Shown: piece after piece, positions 9,949-18,543 of the stretch | Position numbering within the stretch: position 1 is the first letter of the stretch | How the letters are laid out: every line of letters begins with the position of its first letter | NCBI RefSeq assembly: GCF_001669775.1 | Contig: NZ_LXWK01000011.1 | Location: forward strand, 744,001 to 808,000 | Direction of reading: 5' to 3' | DNA: 64,000 bases | Source of the DNA: Rheinheimera sp. SA_1 | GTDB taxonomy: Bacteria; Pseudomonadota; Gammaproteobacteria; Enterobacterales; Alteromonadaceae | Translations under genes and position numbers: made by a program | The notes under the pieces: generated by a model | The model's database searches: none | Seen by the model: only the letters and a program-made list of their open reading frames with translations | What the model was told of the DNA's origin: nothing

Positions 9949-12531
9949 GTGTCTTGGCTTAAAAAACTGGTAATTATTACCCTAAGTTGCTTTATTGCAG
10001 GTCTGACTGTGATATTCGGCAGCTACCTGTATCTGAAAGATGACCTGCCGAGTGTAGAGACGCTGAAGGATGTCCGATTACAAACGCCAATGCGCGTATT
10101 TAGTCAGGATGGCGAACTTATTTCCCAATTTGGAGAGAAGCGCCGGATCCCCCTAAAGATCAATGAAATACCACCTTTATTGATCCAGGCGGTGCTTGCA
10201 ACCGAAGATGCGCGTTTTTACGAGCATCCGGGCATTGATGTCATCGGTGTGTTCCGTGCGGCCACAGTCGTCGCAACCACCGGCGATTATAGCCAGGGCG
10301 CCAGCACCATTACCCAACAGCTTGCCCGATTATTTTTCCTTAGTCGGGAAAAGAAAATCATCCGCAAAATAAAAGAAGCCTTTTTGGCCTTTCATATTGA
10401 AGAGCTGCTGACCAAAGATGAAATTCTCGAGTTGTACCTGAATCGGATTGAATTGGGTCAACGGGCATTTGGTGTCGGCGCCGCAGCGCAAGTATATTTT
10501 GGCAAGAATATTCAAGACCTGACATTATCTGAAATGGCAATCATCGCCGGTTTGCCGCAAGCGCCTTCGGTATTAAACCCGGTTCGCTCACCAAGCCGTG
10601 CCAGAGCGAGACGCAATATTGTGCTTGGGCGCATGCTGACGGTCGGTTATATCACTCAGCAACAATATGATGAAGCGATTCAGGCACCGATCGTATCGAA
10701 ATTGCACGGTGCGCAAATTACCGCATCTGCACCATATCTGGCGGAAATGGTCCGCAAAGAAATTGTCGACACTTATGGCGAAGACGAAGCCTATTCTAAA
10801 GGCTTCCAGGTTTTCACCACGGTCCACTCGACACAGCAGGCTATCGCTGTACAGGCATTACAACAAAATCTGCACAACTACGACGAACGCCATGGTTTCC
10901 GTGGGCCGGTTGCAGTGGTGTGGCCAGCAACACGTCAGGAAAATGAAGACGGATCCGTCAGCTTCATTGAAGAAAAACGCTTATCCGAAGAAGCCATTCT
11001 GGCTTATCTCGACCAACAGGACGCCATCGAAAAACTGACGCCGGCGGTGGTGACGTTGGTCGAAAACCGCAGTGCGGAAGTGATGATTGCCGGCGGTCGC
11101 AAGGTGCAACTGGGCTGGGACGGGTTGAAATGGGCCCGCACCTTTATTAGCCACGAACGCCAGGCCAATCCGCCAAAGTCTGCCACCCAAATTTTGGCGC
11201 CAGGCATGCACATTTATGTGCGGGAACAACAGGGTGAATGGCGGTTAAGTCAGTTACCACAAGCAAGTAGCGCTTTGGTCGCTCTTGATCCAACCGATGG
11301 TGCGGTCCGGGCGCTGGTTGGTGGTTATAGCTTTGGTCTGACCCAGTTTAACCGGGTGACCCAGGCCAATCGCCAGGTCGGTTCGAACATCAAACCTTTT
11401 ATTTACTCCGCTGCGCTGGAGCATGGTTATACCTTAGCCTCGGTGCTGAATGACGCGCCTATCCATGAATGGGACGCTGGTTCAGGTACTGCGTGGCGGC
11501 CGAAAAATTCACCTGATGTGTATGACGGCCCTATCCGCTTGCGCGAAGCACTGGCAAAATCGAAAAACGTGGTGTCGGTGCGATTGATCAGCGGCGTTGG
11601 TATTGATCATACGATCAATCACTTAGCCAAATTTGGCTTTCATAAAAACGACTTGCCGCGTAACCAAACGCTGGCGTTGGGTTCTGCTTCATTAACTCCG
11701 CTGGAGCTGGCGACCGGTTATGCCGTGTTCGCCAACGGTGGTTATCTGGTGAAACCTTATGTGATCACTAAAATTCTTGATGACCAGAACAATGTGATCT
11801 TTGAGCATCAGCAGATCAAAGTTTGTCAGGATTGCCAACCAGCAATAGCGCAAGCGGACGTTGTCGCTGCTGAGCAGCCAGCAGCGGACGACTTGGGCAA
11901 CTTGGAAAGCGCGCCAGTGAGCGAAACAGCACCAGCGCCCACCGATGCAACTGCAACACCTGCTGAAACGTTCGCACCACGGGTGATTTCACCGCAAAAT
12001 GCCTTTTTAATTGCCGAAGCGATGAAAAGTGCAGTCTGGGGCGGCGATGGCTGGGACGGTACTGCAAAAAATCTCAAAGCATTAAAACGACGGGATTTAT
12101 CCGGCAAAACCGGCACCACCAACGATGTGAAAGACACCTGGTTTTCTGGTTTCACCCCGGATTTGGTGATCACCAGTTGGGTCGGGTTTGATGACGCTGA
12201 AAGTGTGCTAGGTAAAACGGCCTGGAACAATAATCTCGGCGTGGAGCAAGTGTCCGGCGGCGAATCTGGTGCCCGCACTGCCCTGCCACCATGGCAAACT
12301 TATGCGGCAGCCGCGCTCGCTGATTTACCGGAAAAATTCCCGCCTGCACCTGTTGGGATAGTTTCGGTACGGATTGACAATAAAACCGGCTTACTGACGC
12401 AGGCAACTGATAACAGCAGCAGTTTTGAGTTTTTCCAGCAAGGCACTGAACCCACGCAATATGCCAGTCCGAATAATCCGGATTTGCCGGAACATCAGCA
12501 AAAGCCGGAAGAAATCGATATTTTCCGCTAA
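9949..12531 (+). CDS. mrcA: Penicillin-binding protein 1A (bifunctional glycosyltransferase/transpeptidase)
   Basis: PBP1A polymerises and crosslinks peptidoglycan at the inner membrane. It has a transmembrane anchor at about residues 7-27, a GT51 domain with EDARFYEHPG and GASTITQQLAR, an OB-like inserted domain at about 310-420, and a transpeptidase domain with SNIK (Ser479, Lys482), SKN and KTGT (Lys720). An Ala/Pro/Glu-rich insertion (about 628-676) lies between SKN and KTG. The start is GTG with GGGG upstream. The length (860 aa) is near the E. coli 850. It is divergent from pilM. Confidence 0.96.
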   Translation: MSWLKKLVIITLSCFIAGLTVIFGSYLYLKDDLPSVETLKDVRLQTPMRVFSQDGELISQFGEKRRIPLKINEIPPLLIQAVLATEDARFYEHPGIDVIGVFRAATVVATTGDYSQGASTITQQLARLFFLSREKKIIRKIKEAFLAFHIEELLTKDEILELYLNRIELGQRAFGVGAAAQVYFGKNIQDLTLSEMAIIAGLPQAPSVLNPVRSPSRARARRNIVLGRMLTVGYITQQQYDEAIQAPIVSKLHGAQITASAPYLAEMVRKEIVDTYGEDEAYSKGFQVFTTVHSTQQAIAVQALQQNLHNYDERHGFRGPVAVVWPATRQENEDGSVSFIEEKRLSEEAILAYLDQQDAIEKLTPAVVTLVENRSAEVMIAGGRKVQLGWDGLKWARTFISHERQANPPKSATQILAPGMHIYVREQQGEWRLSQLPQASSALVALDPTDGAVRALVGGYSFGLTQFNRVTQANRQVGSNIKPFIYSAALEHGYTLASVLNDAPIHEWDAGSGTAWRPKNSPDVYDGPIRLREALAKSKNVVSVRLISGVGIDHTINHLAKFGFHKNDLPRNQTLALGSASLTPLELATGYAVFANGGYLVKPYVITKILDDQNNVIFEHQQIKVCQDCQPAIAQADVVAAEQPAADDLGNLESAPVSETAPAPTDATATPAETFAPRVISPQNAFLIAEAMKSAVWGGDGWDGTAKNLKALKRRDLSGKTGTTNDVKDTWFSGFTPDLVITSWVGFDDAESVLGKTAWNNNLGVEQVSGGESGARTALPPWQTYAAAALADLPEKFPPAPVGIVSVRIDNKTGLLTQATDNSSSFEFFQQGTEPTQYASPNNPDLPEHQQKPEEIDIFR

Positions 12532-12553
12532 GCCAGGCGGATTGATTTAAAAG

Positions 12554-12588
12554 AAAAAAACAGCTGGATGTTACCAGCTGTTTTTTTT
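12554..12588. terminator. Bidirectional terminator between mrcA and argH
   Basis: Stem CAGCTGG/CCAGCTG with a 6-base loop is flanked by an A-run on the left and eight Ts on the right, so it works for both convergent genes. Confidence 0.9.
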
Positions 12589-12640
12589 GAATAACCAGAA
12601 GTTTTATTTCAGTCTGTTGTCATCACCATTGGATCAGGCA

Positions 12641-14020
12641 TCATAAAGCCGAAAACCACTGCTCAGCGGCTGTTAACGCACTGCCCACCTGCTCTGGCGA
12701 AGTTCCGCCCAAGGCAGCACGTTTAGCCAGACCGGCTTCGATAGTCAGCGCAGCATAAACGTCGTCGCCAATTAGCGGCGATACCGCTTGCAGGTCTGCT
12801 AACGCCAGAGCTTCCAATGGTTTTTGCTGGGCTGAAGCTTTCAGCACCAGTTCGCCCGATAACTCATGCGCATCGCGAAACGCTACGCCTTTGCCAACCA
12901 GGTAATCGGCTAAATCGGTGGCGTTGCTGTAACCAAGTTCAGCGGCGCGCCGACATTGCCCGGCGTTGACCGACAAATGTGGCAGCACCGTGGCCAGCAC
13001 CAGTAAGCATTGCTGCCAAGTGGCCATCAGGTCGAAAAAGCCCTGTTTGTCTTCCTGCATATCTTTGTTGTAAGCCAGCGGCAAGCCTTTGAGCACATGT
13101 AAAATACCGACTAAATGGCCCAGCACCCGGCCAGTTTTACCGCGCAGCAGCTCAAATACATCCGGGTTTTTCTTCTGTGGCATCAACGACGAACCTGAAG
13201 AAATCGCATCGCCCAGTTTAAAAAAGCCCGCTTCGCCGGAGCAGAAGAAAATCACATCTTCTGATAACCGCGATAAATGGGTCAGACACAAACTGGCAGC
13301 AGCAGAAAGCTCTACTACATAATCGCGATCTGACACTGCATCTAAGCTGTTGCGCGCCGCAGCAGCAAAACCTAACCGTTCAGCTACCGCCACCCGGTCC
13401 AGCAATACGCCGGTACCAGCCAAAGCGCCGCAGCCCAGCGGACAAACATCCATCCGTGCTAAGGCATCATCAATCCGGCTCAGATCACGGCGGAACATTT
13501 CGACATAAGCCAAAGCCCAGTGACTCACCAAAACCGGTTGTGCGCGTTGTAAATGGGTAAAACCAGGCATCACTAAACCATAGTGGCTGCGGGCAAAGGT
13601 CAGCAGTGCACCGATGGCAGATTGCAACGCATCGCGCACTAAACCGGCGTTCAGTTTGCTCCACAGCCGTAAATCGGTGGCGACCAAATCATTGCGAGAA
13701 CGACCGGTATGCAGCTTTTTCGCGGCATGACCGATTTTTTCGCCAAGCTTGGCTTCGACCCAACTATGAATATCTTCTTCTTTGGTTTGCAGCGGCAACT
13801 CTGGATTAGCTTCGACTTCCAGCGCCAGTTCGGCCAGCGCACCATCCAGTAACGTTGCTTCTTCCGCGGTGATAATGCCAGCTTCGGCCAGACCAATGGC
13901 CCAGCTGCGCGATGCGGCGATATCTTGCTGCGCTAATAAGTAGTCAAACGCTAATGAATCATTAAAAGCCCGGAATTCATCCAGACTGGCTTCCTGAAAA
14001 CGTCCGCCCCACATGGCCAT
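12641..14020 (-). CDS. argH: Argininosuccinate lyase
   Basis: ArgH splits argininosuccinate into arginine and fumarate, the last step of arginine synthesis. Fumarase-superfamily motifs are present: TGRSRND, GFTHLQRAQP and the catalytic-loop signature GSSLMPQKKNPD. The protein ends at 459 aa, so it lacks the C-terminal acetyltransferase (ArgA) domain fused to ArgH in some Vibrio and Alteromonas relatives. A terminator-like hairpin separates it from argG. Confidence 0.97.
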   Translation of the reverse strand: MAMWGGRFQEASLDEFRAFNDSLAFDYLLAQQDIAASRSWAIGLAEAGIITAEEATLLDGALAELALEVEANPELPLQTKEEDIHSWVEAKLGEKIGHAAKKLHTGRSRNDLVATDLRLWSKLNAGLVRDALQSAIGALLTFARSHYGLVMPGFTHLQRAQPVLVSHWALAYVEMFRRDLSRIDDALARMDVCPLGCGALAGTGVLLDRVAVAERLGFAAAARNSLDAVSDRDYVVELSAAASLCLTHLSRLSEDVIFFCSGEAGFFKLGDAISSGSSLMPQKKNPDVFELLRGKTGRVLGHLVGILHVLKGLPLAYNKDMQEDKQGFFDLMATWQQCLLVLATVLPHLSVNAGQCRRAAELGYSNATDLADYLVGKGVAFRDAHELSGELVLKASAQQKPLEALALADLQAVSPLIGDDVYAALTIEAGLAKRAALGGTSPEQVGSALTAAEQWFSAL

Positions 14021-14044
14021 GATACTTTCCTCACAATCCTGAAC

Positions 14045-14067
14045 AAAAACAGCGGCCGAAACCGCTG
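14045..14067 (-). terminator. Intra-operon terminator between argG and argH
   Basis: On the minus strand a CAGCGG/CCGCTG stem with a 6-base loop is followed directly by TTTTTG, 45-67 bases past the argG stop. It looks like an intrinsic terminator, so argH may be expressed less than argCBFG or from its own promoter. Confidence 0.7.
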
Positions 14068-14111
14068 CTTAATTTAATTTGGTCAACCAACGCCGACCGG
14101 CAAAGCGCTGA

Positions 14112-15326
14112 TTATTTAGCGTGCAGCGCCCGAATGCGGCTGGCCAGTGAATACAGACGGATAAAACCGGCGGCATCTTTCTGGTTATACACTTCATCAC
14201 CGTCAAAGGTGGCAAAAGCTTCGGAGTACAGGCTGTTCGGTGAACGACGTTTCGCCACTGTCACCTGACCTTTATACAGTTTGACCACGATATCACCGGT
14301 CAGTTGTTCAGCCAGCGAGTTGGAAGCCGCAAATAAGGCGTCTTTTAATGGCGTAAACCAACGGCCGTCATACACCAGTTGCGCCACTTCTAAGCCCACT
14401 TCTTCGCGGTATTTCAATGACGTACGGTCGTAGACTAAGGATTCCAGTGCCCGCAGACCCGCAACAATAATAGTGCCGCCTGGCGTTTCATAACAGCCAC
14501 GCGATTTCATGCCGACTAAACGGTTTTCAACGATGTCGATGCGGCCAACACCATGCTCAGAACCAATGGCGTTCAGCTGTTCAATCGCTTCAATCGCGCC
14601 AACCGCATTGCCGTTAATAGCAGTCAGTTCGCCTTTTTCAAAACTCAGCTGTAAATATTCCGCTTTATCCGGTGCTTGCTCCGGTGACTTGGTCCACATC
14701 CAGACCTGATCAGATGGCTCGTTCCACGGATTTTCCAGCTCGCCACCTTCGTGCGAAATATGGAATAAGTTGGCGTCACGGCTATAAATTTTGGTCGCTG
14801 TTGCTGTGGTAGGCACGTTTTTCTCGGCCAGATAATTCAGCAGTGACTGACGGGAATTAAATTCCCACTCACGCCATGGCGCAATCACCTTCAGCTGCGG
14901 TGCTAAAGCGGCAAAAGCGCCTTCAAACCGCACTTGATCATTACCTTTACCGGTACAACCGTGACAGAGCGCATCCGCACCGAGTTTCAGCGCCAACTCA
15001 ACCTGAGCGCGGGCGATAATGGGCCGTGCCATCGAGGTACCCAGTAAATATTGGCCTTCATACACAGCACCGGCTTTCAGTGTTGGGTAAATCACTTCTT
15101 TGACAAATTGTTCACGTAAATCAACGATGTAACAGCTGCTGGCACCAGATTTAATGGCTTTTTCTTCCACGCCAGCCAAGTCTTCGGCACCCTGGCCAAC
15201 ATCGGCAACAAAAGCAATCACTTCACAGTCATAGTTGTCTTTCAGCCAAGGCACAATGGCCGAAGTATCCAGACCACCAGAATACGCCAGTACAACTTTT
15301 TTCACGTTTTGTTTTACATCACTCAT
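14112..15326 (-). CDS. argG: Argininosuccinate synthase
   Basis: ArgG joins citrulline and aspartate with ATP. The N-terminal PP-loop AYSGGLDTS is at residues 14-22, and [13 protein letters not shown] matches the citrulline/aspartate-binding region. The length of 404 aa identifies the common bacterial form rather than the longer E. coli type (447 aa). It starts 8 bases after the argF stop. Confidence 0.97.
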   Translation of the reverse strand: MSDVKQNVKKVVLAYSGGLDTSAIVPWLKDNYDCEVIAFVADVGQGAEDLAGVEEKAIKSGASSCYIVDLREQFVKEVIYPTLKAGAVYEGQYLLGTSMARPIIARAQVELALKLGADALCHGCTGKGNDQVRFEGAFAALAPQLKVIAPWREWEFNSRQSLLNYLAEKNVPTTATATKIYSRDANLFHISHEGGELENPWNEPSDQVWMWTKSPEQAPDKAEYLQLSFEKGELTAINGNAVGAIEAIEQLNAIGSEHGVGRIDIVENRLVGMKSRGCYETPGGTIIVAGLRALESLVYDRTSLKYREEVGLEVAQLVYDGRWFTPLKDALFAASNSLAEQLTGDIVVKLYKGQVTVAKRRSPNSLYSEAFATFDGDEVYNQKDAAGFIRLYSLASRIRALHAK

Positions 15327-15334
15327 GTTCGGCC

Positions 15335-16249
15335 TCAGGCAAATAAACTTACTAAAACGGCATTTTGCGCATGCATACGGTTTTCCGCCTGCTGCAGCAC
15401 CAACGAATAATCACTGTCCAGCACTTCGCTGGTCACTTCATGGCCACGATGCGCTGGCAGACAGTGCATAAAGTTCTTCACTGCCAGCCGCTGCATCACG
15501 GCAGTATTAATTTGATAAGGGGCAAAGATTTTTTCGACCATGGACGGATCAGCCTTATTGCCCATCGACATCCAGGTGTCGGTATAAATGGCATCGGCAC
15601 CGGAGGCTGACGACACATGTTGACTCAGCGTCAGCTTGGCACCACTTTCCTGGCCTAACGCCTGCGCTTTTAACAGCACATGCGCATCCGGGCCAAAACC
15701 AGGTGGCGTCACCACAGTTAAGGTCATGCCCATGATGGCAGCACCTAACATCAAAGAATGACAGACATTATTACCATCGCCGACAAAAGCCAGATGCACC
15801 TTGGATAAATCACCAAATTGCTCTTTTAACGTCAGCAAATCGGCCAGCGCCTGGCACGGATGATACAGGTCGCTCAGTGCGTTAATCACCGGTTTTTTGC
15901 TGCTTTGTGCCAGTTTAATCAGGCTTTGCTGCGAATAAACCCGCGCTACTATCGCGTCAGTCCAGCAGGCTAAATTACTGCCGAAATCCTCCACCGATTC
16001 ACGTACACCCATGGCACCGTTTTGCTGGTCCAGGTACACGCTATGGCCACCCAGTTTGTTGATACCCACATCAAAGCTGACCCGGGTACGCAAGGACGGT
16101 TTCTCAAACACCAATGCAATACTTTTGCCTTTGAGCGCAGTACTGTAGTTGTTTGGGTTTTGTTTAATTTCCTGGGCTAAATCCAGCAAGCCCGCCAATT
16201 GTTGTTGATCCAGTTCAGCTAAACATAACAGCTGTTTTAATTGACTCAT
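15335..16249 (-). CDS. argF: Ornithine carbamoyltransferase
   Basis: ArgF makes citrulline from ornithine and carbamoyl phosphate. The carbamoyl-phosphate motif is SLRTR (usual SxRTR), the [11 protein letters not shown] loop is present, and the ornithine-site cysteine motif is HCLPA. The length (304 aa) is normal. It sits between argB and argG in a biosynthetic cluster, arguing against a catabolic role. The 130-base gap to argB is unusually long for this operon. Confidence 0.96.
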   Translation of the reverse strand: MSQLKQLLCLAELDQQQLAGLLDLAQEIKQNPNNYSTALKGKSIALVFEKPSLRTRVSFDVGINKLGGHSVYLDQQNGAMGVRESVEDFGSNLACWTDAIVARVYSQQSLIKLAQSSKKPVINALSDLYHPCQALADLLTLKEQFGDLSKVHLAFVGDGNNVCHSLMLGAAIMGMTLTVVTPPGFGPDAHVLLKAQALGQESGAKLTLSQHVSSASGADAIYTDTWMSMGNKADPSMVEKIFAPYQINTAVMQRLAVKNFMHCLPAHRGHEVTSEVLDSDYSLVLQQAENRMHAQNAVLVSLFA

Positions 16250-16379
16250 AACTCACACTGCTCGACCGCGCTGCGGCTTCCTTATTGGGGAAATCGGCTC
16301 GTCGGTCTAACAGCGTCAGACCTTCGTAATAGCGGATTTCAGTGGGGTTGAGGGTTTCCCGATGATTCGATCTGCCCCC

Positions 16380-17171
16380 TTATTCACTGATGCAAGTTCC
16401 TACTGCTTGTTGTTGCATCAGTTTTAATAAATCATTCGGTTGCTGCCAGCCGGCAACAACGATCGATCGTCGCAGTGCTGCCGCAGTTTCCAGCGCGGCA
16501 TCTAATTTCACTTTCATGCCGCCTTTAATCACGCCGCTATCGACCAATGCCTGTGCACCTTTACCATCCAGCGTGCTAATCAATTTGCCTTCGGCGTCCA
16601 GAATACCCGGCACATCGGTCAGTAACACCAGCTGCCCTTGCACCAACTGACAAATGGCGGCTGCGGCTAAGTCGGCGTTAACATTCAATAAATCGCCGGC
16701 ATCACTTTGGCCAATTGAGCTAAAAACAGGCACAAAACCGCTTTGAAGTAAGGTGTTCACTAAAGTGCCATCGTTGGCTTTGGCGATACCCACAGCACCC
16801 AATTTGGTGTTGACTTCAAACTTCAGACTTTTGCCGGCAGCTAAAGTTAAACCAACCGCATTTAAGCCCTGCAGCTGTGCCCGCGACACCATTAAGCTAT
16901 TCACTGCACCCGCTAAGGCTCCGGTAATCACCGGCATCTGCTCTTTTGGCGACACGCGCTGACCGTCAATTTTCTGGGTGTTAAAACCAAACGTTGCCAG
17001 CCAGCTGTCTACCTGATCACCACCGCCGTGTACCAATACAATTGGATATTGGGTGGCAAGTTCAGCGACAACTTTAAGTAAAGCGTCTAAAGCGTTGTTG
17101 TCTTGCAACAACCGGCCGCCCATTTTTAACACCAATGGCGTTTTTGCGTTTGCTTGGGAGTGTTGGCTCAT
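16380..17171 (-). CDS. argB: Acetylglutamate kinase
   Basis: ArgB phosphorylates N-acetylglutamate. Amino-acid-kinase motifs are visible: KMGGRLL at the N-terminus, VHGGGDQVD, LLNVNADLAAAAI and GGMKVKLDAAL near the C-terminus. The ATG at 17171 shares one base with the argC stop (TGATG) and is preceded by AGGAGC, giving 263 aa. A GTG one codon earlier is possible. The short length resembles the arginine-insensitive E. coli type. Confidence 0.95.
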   Translation of the reverse strand: MSQHSQANAKTPLVLKMGGRLLQDNNALDALLKVVAELATQYPIVLVHGGGDQVDSWLATFGFNTQKIDGQRVSPKEQMPVITGALAGAVNSLMVSRAQLQGLNAVGLTLAAGKSLKFEVNTKLGAVGIAKANDGTLVNTLLQSGFVPVFSSIGQSDAGDLLNVNADLAAAAICQLVQGQLVLLTDVPGILDAEGKLISTLDGKGAQALVDSGVIKGGMKVKLDAALETAAALRRSIVVAGWQQPNDLLKLMQQQAVGTCISE

Positions 17172-18247
17172 CACAACGCTCCTGCTTTAGCAAAGGCAAA
17201 CAAACCCGCCGTTTCCGGCTTGCCAAACTTGACGTTGGCGGCCTGCATCGCTTGCGCTGCAGCACCTTTGAGTAAATTATCGATCGCCGAAACCACCACC
17301 AGTTGTTCACCGTCTTGTTGCCAGAAAATATCGCAAAATGGTGTGCCGTCGACATCCGCCACATTCGGCGACGCTGCCGTTAACCGCACCAGCGGTTTAT
17401 TGGCATAAGCCTCAACAAAGGCAGCTTGCACTTGCTCAGCGGTAACACCTGCTTTTAACGTCACCACGCTGGTGGCCAGAATACCGCGTTTAAAGTTACC
17501 TAAATGTGGCGTGAACACCACTTTACGCCCTAAATTTTGTTCTATTTCAGGCCGGTGCCGATGTTTGAAGAAGCCATACGCATTTAAGCCGACTTCGCAA
17601 AACGAGGTATTGAGCGCCGCTTTACGACCTGCACCAGACACACCGCTGGTGGCGTTAATGACGGGAATACAGCCATCGGCCACTAAACCTGCTTTTAACA
17701 AAGGTAATAACGCCAAAGTACAGGCGGTTGGATAACAACCCGGTACCGAAATCAGCTGTGGTAATGGCTTGTCCAACCATTCCATCAGTGAATAAACGGC
17801 TTCATTTAACAACGCCGGATGTTGATGTTCATAACCATAAAATTTTGGATAAAGGTCAGCCTGTTTTAACCGAAAAGCACCCGACAAATCGACGACGACG
17901 ATGCCTGCAGCCATCAGTTTTGGCGCCACTTCTTCACTGGCTTCATGCGGCAGCGCTAAAAATGCTACATCAACTTTGCCTTTGATACGGTCAATTTCGT
18001 CGTCCGTCCAGGGTTCAACCAATACGTCTACTTGCTGCTGGAAACGTGGGTACAGCGAAGAAAAAGGCTCTGCTTTGCGGCCGGCAGAGGCATAAGCAAA
18101 GCAGAGCTCAAAATAAGGGTTTCTGGTCAATAAAGCGCACAATTCAGCGCCGCTATAACCGGCAGCACCTAATACGGCGCTGCGAACAACTGTTTTATTA
18201 TTCAAAACAGCAGAGTTTGAGGTTTGGGTTGGCAACTCAGACGACAT
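17171..18247 (-). CDS. argC: N-acetyl-gamma-glutamyl-phosphate reductase
   Basis: ArgC reduces acetylglutamyl phosphate with NADPH. The Rossmann motif GAAGYSGAEL begins near residue 28 and the catalytic cysteine is Cys171 in PGCYPTA. The N-terminal 20 residues are a polar extension compared with E. coli; a later start is not clearly supported because GGAGA precedes this ATG. It is the first gene of argCBFGH and has ARG boxes about 85-125 bases upstream. Confidence 0.96.
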   Translation of the reverse strand: MSSELPTQTSNSAVLNNKTVVRSAVLGAAGYSGAELCALLTRNPYFELCFAYASAGRKAEPFSSLYPRFQQQVDVLVEPWTDDEIDRIKGKVDVAFLALPHEASEEVAPKLMAAGIVVVDLSGAFRLKQADLYPKFYGYEHQHPALLNEAVYSLMEWLDKPLPQLISVPGCYPTACTLALLPLLKAGLVADGCIPVINATSGVSGAGRKAALNTSFCEVGLNAYGFFKHRHRPEIEQNLGRKVVFTPHLGNFKRGILATSVVTLKAGVTAEQVQAAFVEAYANKPLVRLTAASPNVADVDGTPFCDIFWQQDGEQLVVVSAIDNLLKGAAAQAMQAANVKFGKPETAGLFAFAKAGAL

Positions 18248-18331
18248 CAGGGGTCGATCTCCAAAAACAAATGATCAAAATGGCCACGCCAGAAAAGATG
18301 CGGCCAGTGTAATGGGTAGCTCATGCACTTT

Positions 18332-18370
18332 CAAGAATTTTTATGCTGTTTTTATGAATTAATATTAATT
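18332..18370. promoter_or_regulatory. Tandem ARG boxes (ArgR operator) upstream of argC
   Basis: Two 18-base elements resembling the ArgR consensus TGAAT-4-ATTCA lie with their left half-sites at 18334 and 18355, exactly 21 bases apart. The distal one is TGAAT TAAT ATTAA (one mismatch); the proximal one is AGAAT TTTT ATGCT (three mismatches). The 21-base spacing (3 bases between boxes) is the normal arrangement for an ArgR hexamer. Confidence 0.75.
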
Positions 18371-18543
18371 AACTTCCGTCTTCAACAGATCCAGTATTCG
18401 AGTTTGATGGTGCACACTTGCTGCTAAGGCTAGCTGAAAATGGCGACTTTTTCGATAATGACGATGCGTCAGCAAACGCCATGAAAGGAAGAATGGTCAT
18501 CTACCTCAAGCAAGTTTCAAAGCTCCGTCCCCAAAAAGACAAT

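Noticed and set aside
16313-16331. GTCTAAC / GGTCT...AGACC element, looking like part of an integron attC site
   Set aside because: No matching GTTRRRY partner at the right distance and no integrase or cassette array nearby.
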